Positions 1 through 5,667 of a DNA stretch of 6,979 bases are shown here, piece by piece. The translations under genes were made by a program, and so were the position numbers. The stretch comes from Rhodocyclaceae bacterium UBA6160 (GTDB lineage: Bacteria > Pseudomonadota > Gammaproteobacteria > Burkholderiales > Rhodocyclaceae). The stretch is from contig DIUK01000006.1 of NCBI GenBank assembly GCA_002422995.1, forward strand, positions 11,654-18,632. The letters are read 5' to 3'. Numbering within the stretch: the first letter of the stretch is position 1; the number at the start of each line of letters is the position of its first letter. The notes under the pieces are model-generated. The model had not been told where the DNA came from. It ran no database searches and saw nothing but the letters and a program-made list of their open reading frames with translations.

Positions 1-712
1 GCGCTGATTTACCCATGGCACCAATGAAAAGACAAATACAGATGGCGGTCATCAACGGCCATTGTGTGACCGTTTCCGTCATCGCCGCCAATTCGTTGCG
101 CTTGGCAAATACCTCAGCGTAATCCAGGCTGCCTGCATAGGCGGCAATGAGAGCGATGCCCAGCAAAAAGCCAAAATCGCCTACGCGGTTGACCAAAAAG
201 GCTTTGAGGTTGGCGTAAATCGCGGTGGGCCGCTTGTACCAAAAGCCAATCAGCAGGTAGGAGACCAGGCCTACAGCCTCCCAACCGAAAAACAGCTGAA
301 CAAAATTGTTGCTCATTACCAACATCAACATCGAAAAGGTGAATAAGGAGATGTAGCTGAAAAACCGCTGATAACCCGGATCGTCCGCCATATAACCGAT
401 GGTGTAGATATGCACCATGAGCGAGACAAAGGTGACGACCAGCATCATCATGACGGTCAGCGGATCAATCAGGAATCCGACATGCAAAGACAGGCCGCCA
501 GACTCAAGCCAGGTATAGACCGAACCATTGAAATGGTGTCCTGCTTGCACGTCTTGAAAGATCACAATAGATGCGATCAAGGCAACCAGCACACCGGCAA
601 TGGTGGCCACGTGCGCACCGGTGCGGCCGATCAGCTTGCCGAATAGTCCAGCCAGAAGCGCACCTACCAAAGGCGCGAGCGGAACCAGCAGATAAAGGGT
701 TTTCATGTCCAT
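1..712 (-). CDS. nuoL: NADH-quinone oxidoreductase subunit L, partial (3' end beyond the window)
   Basis: NuoL is the large distal antiporter-like membrane subunit of complex I and one of the proton-pumping units. The frame opens at ATG 712-710 (MDMKTLYLL) and stays open to the left edge, giving 237 visible codons of a protein usually a little over 600 residues, so only the N-terminal third is here. Hydrophobic segments alternate with short loops throughout. Visible family landmarks: LIDPLTVMMM near residues 81-90; FFGWEAVGLVSYLLIGFW at 141-158 with the key TM5 glutamate (E145, matching E. coli E144); NRVGDFGF with D179 (E. coli D178); and GAMGKSA at the edge with K235 (E. coli K229). The first ATG is preferred over ATG 706-704 because AAAGGG (725-720) lies 7 bases upstream of it. 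It starts 3 bases after the nuoK stop. nuoM and nuoN should follow. Identification is near certain. Confidence 0.97.
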   Translation of the reverse strand, partial: MDMKTLYLLVPLAPLVGALLAGLFGKLIGRTGAHVATIAGVLVALIASIVIFQDVQAGHHFNGSVYTWLESGGLSLHVGFLIDPLTVMMMLVVTFVSLMVHIYTIGYMADDPGYQRFFSYISLFTFSMLMLVMSNNFVQLFFGWEAVGLVSYLLIGFWYKRPTAIYANLKAFLVNRVGDFGFLLGIALIAAYAGSLDYAEVFAKRNELAAMTETVTQWPLMTAICICLFIGAMGKSA

Positions 713-715
713 GGC

Positions 716-1021
716 TTAACCCTTTAACTGATCAAGGTCATCGACGTGAATCGAGGACAGGTTACGGAACAGTACGACCAGAATCGCCAGACCAATGCCG
801 GATTCGGCCGCAGCCACGACCAGAATAAAAAAGACAAACAGCTGGCCTGATAAGTCATGTAAATAGTGCGAGAAAGCAATAAAGTTAAGATTAACAGCCA
901 ATAGCATGAGCTCAATGGCCATGAGCAAAACGATCAGGTTTTTACGATTAAGGAATATGCCTACTATGCTGATGGCAAACAAAATTGCCGCCAGCGTTAA
1001 ATAATGAGAAAGTGAAATCAT
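716..1021 (-). CDS. nuoK: NADH-quinone oxidoreductase subunit K
   Basis: NuoK is a small three-helix membrane subunit of complex I (MrpC-like) that carries part of the central proton path between NuoJ and the antiporter-like subunits. It has 101 residues, close to the usual length of about 100. Three hydrophobic segments are visible at about residues 5-23, 29-50 and 58-85. The two buried glutamates essential in E. coli (E36 and E72) are present as E37 in LLMAIELMLLAVNLN and E73 in VAAAESGIGLAI. The basic loop after helix 1 (NRKNLI) and the short acidic C-terminus (HVDDLDQLKG) are also typical. The ATG at 1021-1019 overlaps the nuoJ stop in an ATGA junction, suggesting translational coupling. 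The end of the gene contains the ribosome binding site for nuoL. Confidence 0.98.
   Translation of the reverse strand: MISLSHYLTLAAILFAISIVGIFLNRKNLIVLLMAIELMLLAVNLNFIAFSHYLHDLSGQLFVFFILVVAAAESGIGLAILVVLFRNLSSIHVDDLDQLKG
720..725 (-). promoter_or_regulatory. Shine-Dalgarno sequence of nuoL
   Basis: AAAGGG on the minus strand, inside the last codons of nuoK, lies 7 bases before ATG 712-710 and 13 bases before the alternative ATG 706-704. It therefore favours the first ATG (protein starting MDMKTL). Confidence 0.6.
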
Positions 1022-1695
1022 TGTGGTGCACCGCCTTTAGCATCGGTTGCCGCATCTAGGGTATCCGTCAAGCTTGAAGCATTCGATTCCGTCACCGATG
1101 CCATCTTCACTAGGCGTACACGATCGCTGCGTTTGATCGCAATTTGATCTGCGGGTCGCATGCCTTTAGTGTCTTTTCGCTCACGCAAGGTCAGCATCAC
1201 GGCCGCAATAATAGCCACCAGCAAAATCACGGAGGCCAACTCAAACGGGTAGACATAATCGGTGAATAAGATGCGTGCCAGCGCTTTGGTATTGCTGCCT
1301 TCTGCAGTCGCTGCCGCATCGGCCAACTGCGCTGGGAAGTTGTCCAAACCAAAGTACATCCCGGTGAGCACAGTTGTCATCTCGATCACCATGATCCCGC
1401 CTACCGTTGCGCCCAAAGGCAAGTGACGCCAAAAACCCTGGCGGATTCTTTCAATATTGATGTCCAGCATCATGACGACGAATAAAAACAGTACCATGAC
1501 CGCGCCGACATACACCATGATCAGGGCGATGGCTAAAAATTCAGCCTGCAGCAGCAGCCATAAGCCTGCAGCGTTAAAAAACGCCAGGACAAGAAACAAC
1601 ACGGCATGCACCGGATTGCTTGCGGTAATGACACGCAGTGCAGAAAACAACATCACCGCTGCAAATAGGTAAAAAAGAAAGGATGTAAATTCCAT
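1018..1695 (-). CDS. nuoJ: NADH-quinone oxidoreductase subunit J
   Basis: NuoJ is a five-helix membrane subunit of complex I (ND6 family) at the junction between the quinone-site module and the antiporter chain. It has 225 residues. Hydrophobic segments are visible near residues 3-22, 29-50, 53-77, 94-115 and 151-170. The third contains the conserved VYVGAVMVLFLFVVMMLD (61-78); Y62 occupies the place of the conserved tyrosine next to the helix-3 pi-bulge (E. coli Y59). After the last helix comes a polar tail of about 55 residues (171-225), rich in Arg, Lys, Asp, Ser and Ala. This makes the protein longer than the 184-residue E. coli subunit. The ATG at 1695-1693 is 12 bases after the nuoI stop with only a weak purine-rich stretch upstream, so translation may rely on coupling to nuoI. 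The stop overlaps the nuoK start. Confidence 0.97.
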   Translation of the reverse strand: MEFTSFLFYLFAAVMLFSALRVITASNPVHAVLFLVLAFFNAAGLWLLLQAEFLAIALIMVYVGAVMVLFLFVVMMLDINIERIRQGFWRHLPLGATVGGIMVIEMTTVLTGMYFGLDNFPAQLADAAATAEGSNTKALARILFTDYVYPFELASVILLVAIIAAVMLTLRERKDTKGMRPADQIAIKRSDRVRLVKMASVTESNASSLTDTLDAATDAKGGAPQ

Positions 1696-1707
1696 AGCGC
1701 TTATCTG

Positions 1708-2193
1708 TTACCGGAAACGGGCATCTGCTTCGCGATCAGCCGCAATTTGATCTTCATATCGATCGCCAACAGCCAGCAGCATTTGCTTGGTGTAATGCAA
1801 ATCACCACGGGTTTCACCGTGATACTCGAACACACGCGTTTCAACGATGGCATCGACTGGGCAAGCTTCTTCGCAGAAGCCACAAAAAATACATTTGACC
1901 AAATCAATGTCATAACGCGTTGTCCGTCGGCTGCCATCGTCACGCTGCGCTGACTCAATGGTAATCGCCATCGCCGGACAGACTGCTTCACAAAGCTTGC
2001 AGGCAATACAGCGCTCTTCTCCATTCGGATAACGACGTAAGGCATGCAGGCCACGAAACCGGCTACTCTGCGGCGTTTTTTCTTCTGGAAACTGCACAGT
2101 AATTTTTCGCGCAAACATGTAACGACCCGTCAAGGCCATGCCTTTGAAGAGCTCTTTCAAAAACAAACTTCCGATGTAATCTTTAGCACCCAT
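1708..2193 (-). CDS. nuoI: NADH-quinone oxidoreductase subunit I (2x[4Fe-4S])
   Basis: NuoI is the ferredoxin-like subunit of the peripheral arm (TYKY/NDUFS8 family). It holds clusters N6a and N6b, which relay electrons from NuoG towards N2 in NuoB. With the chosen ATG (2193-2191) it has 161 residues, matching the roughly 160-residue family length. Two CxxCxxCxxxCP motifs are complete: C62, C65, C68, C72 (CIACKLCEAVCP) and C101, C104, C107, C111 (CIFCGFCEEACP). The conserved stretches FRGLHALRRYPNGEER before them and FEYHGETRGDL after them are typical of proteobacteria. An amphipathic N-terminal helix (YIGSLFLKELFKGMALTGRY) anchors it to the membrane arm. The start is uncertain: an in-frame TTG at 2211-2209 would add 6 residues, but AGGAG lies only 1 base from it; ATG 2193 has GGA 8 bases upstream. 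A strong AGGAG instead faces an out-of-frame ATG at 2206. Product certain, start moderately sure. Confidence 0.96.
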   Translation of the reverse strand: MGAKDYIGSLFLKELFKGMALTGRYMFARKITVQFPEEKTPQSSRFRGLHALRRYPNGEERCIACKLCEAVCPAMAITIESAQRDDGSRRTTRYDIDLVKCIFCGFCEEACPVDAIVETRVFEYHGETRGDLHYTKQMLLAVGDRYEDQIAADREADARFR

Positions 2194-2217
2194 GACAAAT
2201 TTCCATAGCAAACTCCT
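2183..2217 (-). promoter_or_regulatory. nuoI translation start region: Shine-Dalgarno plus 7-codon overlapping mini-ORF
   Basis: Reading the minus strand, AGGAG (2217-2213) is the best ribosome binding site in the nuoH-nuoI gap. It sits 6 bases before ATG 2206-2204, ideal spacing, but that ATG is out of frame with nuoI and opens only seven codons (MEICHGC) before TAA at 2185-2183. The likely nuoI ATG (2193-2191) lies inside this mini-ORF, 8-10 bases before its stop. Ribosomes terminating there could reinitiate on nuoI; alternatively the arrangement is a chance overlap, or a one-base sequence error separates the real start from the gene. The sequence layout is observed; the function is inference. 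Confidence 0.4.
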
Positions 2218-2227
2218 GTTTTTTCGC

Positions 2228-3280
2228 TTACTTCCAGAGGCTCAGCGGTGACATCATCCAGATACCGACAACCAAAATCCATAGCAATGTCAGCGGAACA
2301 AATACTTTCCAGCCCAAGCGCATGATCTGGTCATAGCGGTAACGCGGGAAAGTGGCGCGAATCCAAAGGAAGAAAAATAGACCAGCGGAGATTTTTGCTG
2401 CTAACCAGAATAAGCCATCAGGTAAAAATCCAACGGGCGACAACCAGCCGCCAAGGAAGAATATCGCAACCATGGCCGACACCAGAATCATGTTGGCGTA
2501 TTCCGCGAGAAAAAACATCGCAAACGACATGCCGGAATATTCCACCATATGGCCTGCGACAATTTCAGACTCGCCTTCGACCACATCAAACGGCGCACGA
2601 TTGAGTTCCGCCACACCAGAGATTAAATACACAGCAAATACAGGGAGTAGCGGCAACCAGTTCCATGAGAGGAAACCGGCACCTTGCGCGGCAAAGTAAC
2701 CTTTGGCCTGGCCATGCACGATCTCAGTCAGGTTTAAGCTGCCGGAAACCATAAGCACGCTGATCAGTGCCAAGCCCATAGCCACTTCATAAGAAATCAT
2801 TTGCGCAGAAGAGCGCATAGCACCGAGGAACGCATACTTGGAATTGGACGCCCACCCAGCAATGATGATGCCATAAACCCCAACAGAACCAATGGCCAGC
2901 AAATACAACACACCTGCATCTATATCAGCCAGTACCAGGCCTTCTGAAAACGGGATCACTGCCCACATGGCAAGGGCCGGCGCAATGGCCATGACAGGCC
3001 CTACAATAAACAGCTTTTTATCTGCAACCGTAGGAAAGATTACCTCTTTGAAAAACAGCTTGAGGCCATCTGCCATCGGTTGCAACAAGCCCCACGGGCC
3101 AACGCGATTAGGGCCTATGCGGACATGCATCCAGCCCAGAATTTTGCGCTCCCAAAAAGTAAGATAGGCTACCGATAACAGGATCGGAACCAAAATCAGC
3201 ACAATTTTGAACAACGTCCAGACTAACGGAAAAACTGGACCCAGCAATTCCTGAATCGGTGCAAGCAATGCGCTCATCAT
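2228..3280 (-). CDS. nuoH: NADH-quinone oxidoreductase subunit H
   Basis: NuoH (ND1 family) is the eight-helix membrane subunit that docks the peripheral arm and forms the quinone access channel of complex I. It has 350 residues, a normal bacterial length. Landmarks in order: WERKILGWMHVRIGPNRVGP (43-62), GLLQPMADGLKLFFKE (64-79), SSAQMISYEVAMGLALI (157-173) with the conserved membrane glutamate E165, the acidic quinone-site loop ELNRAPFDVVEGESEIVAG (225-243), and RATFPRYRYDQIMRLGWK (308-325) before the last helix. All are intact. The start ATG 3280-3278 overlaps the nuoG stop in an ATGA junction. A second ATG follows immediately at 3277-3275, so the first residue is uncertain by one codon. 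GTGGA just upstream, inside the end of nuoG, can serve as a weak ribosome binding site. The stop TAA at 2230-2228 is followed by the loosest junction in the window, before nuoI. Confidence 0.98.
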   Translation of the reverse strand: MMSALLAPIQELLGPVFPLVWTLFKIVLILVPILLSVAYLTFWERKILGWMHVRIGPNRVGPWGLLQPMADGLKLFFKEVIFPTVADKKLFIVGPVMAIAPALAMWAVIPFSEGLVLADIDAGVLYLLAIGSVGVYGIIIAGWASNSKYAFLGAMRSSAQMISYEVAMGLALISVLMVSGSLNLTEIVHGQAKGYFAAQGAGFLSWNWLPLLPVFAVYLISGVAELNRAPFDVVEGESEIVAGHMVEYSGMSFAMFFLAEYANMILVSAMVAIFFLGGWLSPVGFLPDGLFWLAAKISAGLFFFLWIRATFPRYRYDQIMRLGWKVFVPLTLLWILVVGIWMMSPLSLWK

Positions 3281-5667
3281 GCTTTTTCCACCTGCAACGA
3301 GGCGAACATCGGGCCAACAACAACGGTACTGGCATGTCCGCCAGCAATACGAATAACGTTATCAGCTAAATGATCATCCAACTCAACGGGCATCAGCGCT
3401 GATAAATCAGCACTCGAGGCAATATTCGCCGTATCACCAGCGCCGACTTTTACTCGGCCACCCGATATAAGTCCGAATCGGGAAAGGGTCACACTGTTCA
3501 TGCGCGCGACGGGGGAAGCCGAATCTTTGGTTTTTTGCAGTGCTGGTGCGTAACGAGCCAGCATATCGGCAAAGTGAATGGGTACATCGGCAACGCGTTC
3601 GACATTCTCGATTGGAAAGTCAGAACTCAAATGAATGGGCAGGTCTGAAATAGCATTATCAAGACCAGTCACAAAATCTGATGTATCGCTTTTTACAGCA
3701 CCCAATGCTTCAGCCTTCACTTCTTCACTACTACTGTAGTCAAAACCAGGGATATTCAGCAGGTTTGCAAGAACCCGAAGCACTTTCCAGGCTGGGCGCG
3801 TCTGTGCCAAAGGCTTTACCGCAGCATAAAAACTTTGGACACGTCCTTCACAATTGATGAAGGTGCCTGAAGTTTCAGTAAAAGGGGACACCGGCAAAAG
3901 CACATCTGCGTAACTTAGGGCCGCTTGAGACTTGAAGGACGAAAGCACAACGACACTGGCTGCCTGATTTAGTGCAGCCAAGGCTTGCAAGGCATGAGCA
4001 CAATCCAGCTCTGGCTCAACGCCTAATAATACATAGGCACGTCGCGGTTTAGCGAGCATGCTATGTGCATTTAGACCATGCTCTTGCGGAACAGCTTTCG
4101 CAACGTAGGCACCCAAACTATTGGCCGCCTCACCCAAAAATCCCATCTTGCCACCAATCAACTCAGACAGCCGAAATGCCAAAGCGTGCAATGTTGCGGC
4201 TTGGGGGTGCTGCTGTGCAAAATTCCCCAACAAAATACCGGGACTTCTGCCACTAATCAGACTTTGCGCAATCCGCTCAGCTTCAGTTGAAATAGCCAAA
4301 TCCTTGAATGCACCGGCTATATCAATCGCTTCAACTGGCAGTTTTTTCTGCGCACAAACAGCCTTAACAATCTGCGCCAAGAATGATGGCATTTGTGAAG
4401 GCGGAAGCACAGCCTGCCCTGAGCGGCGAATAAACTGATCATCCCCTGCGCTGTGGAGGAAATTAATCTGTGCCCCCCGCTTCGCAGATTGACGTAATCG
4501 CTGTGCAACAAGCGGATGATCTTTACGCAAAAAAGAACCCACCACCAGTACCCGATCAAGCTGAGATAACTCGGTAATTTTCATACCTAGCCATGGCAGC
4601 CCATGACGCTTTTCATCCGCTGAAAAATCGCTGTGTCGTAACCGGGTATCAATATTTTCGCACCCCAGCCCGCGCAACAGCTTTTGGCCAAGATACAGCT
4701 CCTCTAACGTTGCATGAGGACTGAATAAACCGCCAATAGTCTCTGCTCCGGCTTTTGCTATATCACGCAAGCTATGCGCTACATAGTCAAGTGCAACAGA
4801 CCATTCAACTTCATGCCATACGCCATCTTGCTTGATCATCGGGCTCGTCAAACGGCTCGAAGAATTCAATGCCTCGTATGAATAGCGGTCTTTATCTGAA
4901 ATCCAGCATTCGTTGATCTCTTCATTTTCGCGCGGCAGTACACGCATGACGCGATCATTTTTTGTTTGCACAATCAGATTGCTACCTAAACTATCGTGCG
5001 GGCTGATTGACTTGCGCCGTGAAAGCTCCCACGTGCGCGCCGAAAAACGAAAAGGTTTGGACGTTAAGGCACCGACCGGACAAAGATCAATAATATTGCC
5101 AGAGAGTTCTGAATCGACCGTTTTTTCAACAAACGGCATCACTTCCGCATGCTCTCCACGAAAAGCCTGACCTAACTCCATCACGCCAGCGATTTCTTGC
5201 GTAAAACGTATGCAGCGCGTGCAGTTAATGCAGCGCGTCATATCTGTTTTAACCAGCGGCCCTAAATCCTTGTCGGCAACAACACGCTTTTCTTCTTCAT
5301 ATTTAGAAGCAGAATCGCCATAACCGACCGCCAAATCCTGTAACTGACACTCACCACCTTGATCACAAATCGGGCAATCCAGCGGATGATTGATGAGCAG
5401 AAACTCCATCACACCCTTCTGTGCCGATACCGCCAGCTCAGAGTGGGTAAAAATTTTCATGCCTGGCGTAATCGGAGTCGCGCACGCGGGCAAGGGCTTG
5501 GGCGCCTTTTCAACCTGCACCAAACACATGCGGCAGTTAGCCGCAATCGACAATTTTTTGTGATAGCAAAAATGAGGAATATAGGTTCCCGCCTGATGTG
5601 CGGCATCCATGATGGTACTGCCCGGCGCGACTTGCAATGCCTTGCCATTGAGTTCGATATCAATCAC
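3277..5667 (-). CDS. nuoG: NADH-quinone oxidoreductase subunit G
   Basis: NuoG is the large iron-sulfur subunit of the NADH dehydrogenase module, carrying electrons from NuoF to NuoI. It has 796 residues. The N-terminal ferredoxin-like domain has the [2Fe-2S] N1b ligands C34, C45, C48 and C62. The next region has H94, C98, C101 and C107 (HxxxCxxCxxxxxC, cluster N5), then C146, C149, C152 and C196 (cluster N4). The four extra cysteines that hold N7 in E. coli are replaced: SISPHDSLGSNL (221-232) has S222, D225 and S229 at those places, and S257 replaces the fourth. The rest (about 220-796) is the molybdopterin-oxidoreductase-like domain, with the conserved LLPVSPFTETSGTFINCEGR (590-609) and a C-terminal beta-rich domain resembling a molybdopterin-dinucleotide-binding fold. 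The family lacks molybdenum cofactor. It starts at GTG 5667-5665, overlapping the nuoF stop (GTGA), with strong GGAGGG upstream. Confidence 0.98.
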   Translation of the reverse strand: MIDIELNGKALQVAPGSTIMDAAHQAGTYIPHFCYHKKLSIAANCRMCLVQVEKAPKPLPACATPITPGMKIFTHSELAVSAQKGVMEFLLINHPLDCPICDQGGECQLQDLAVGYGDSASKYEEEKRVVADKDLGPLVKTDMTRCINCTRCIRFTQEIAGVMELGQAFRGEHAEVMPFVEKTVDSELSGNIIDLCPVGALTSKPFRFSARTWELSRRKSISPHDSLGSNLIVQTKNDRVMRVLPRENEEINECWISDKDRYSYEALNSSSRLTSPMIKQDGVWHEVEWSVALDYVAHSLRDIAKAGAETIGGLFSPHATLEELYLGQKLLRGLGCENIDTRLRHSDFSADEKRHGLPWLGMKITELSQLDRVLVVGSFLRKDHPLVAQRLRQSAKRGAQINFLHSAGDDQFIRRSGQAVLPPSQMPSFLAQIVKAVCAQKKLPVEAIDIAGAFKDLAISTEAERIAQSLISGRSPGILLGNFAQQHPQAATLHALAFRLSELIGGKMGFLGEAANSLGAYVAKAVPQEHGLNAHSMLAKPRRAYVLLGVEPELDCAHALQALAALNQAASVVVLSSFKSQAALSYADVLLPVSPFTETSGTFINCEGRVQSFYAAVKPLAQTRPAWKVLRVLANLLNIPGFDYSSSEEVKAEALGAVKSDTSDFVTGLDNAISDLPIHLSSDFPIENVERVADVPIHFADMLARYAPALQKTKDSASPVARMNSVTLSRFGLISGGRVKVGAGDTANIASSADLSALMPVELDDHLADNVIRIAGGHASTVVVGPMFASLQVEKA

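Noticed and set aside
62..828. Plus-strand open frames at 62-346, 410-646 and 571-828
   Set aside because: They lie antisense to nuoL and the nuoK end, have no recognisable protein features, and the minus strand encodes conserved NuoL/NuoK through the same bases.
1701..2114. Minus-strand open frame of 137 codons in another frame across nuoI
   Set aside because: It is an alternative-frame shadow of nuoI; the nuoI frame carries both complete 4Fe-4S motifs.
2194..2227. Possible promoter or terminator in the nuoH-nuoI gap
   Set aside because: The 34 bases contain an A-run and a Shine-Dalgarno sequence but no convincing hairpin or -35/-10 pair.
2352..3167. Plus-strand open frames antisense to nuoH (2352-2699, 2395-2604, 2892-3167)
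   Set aside because: No domain signature or convincing start; fully explained by nuoH coding constraint on the opposite strand.
4065..4438. Overlapping plus-strand open frames antisense to nuoG
   Set aside because: Low-complexity translations with no family resemblance, in a region where nuoG is intact.
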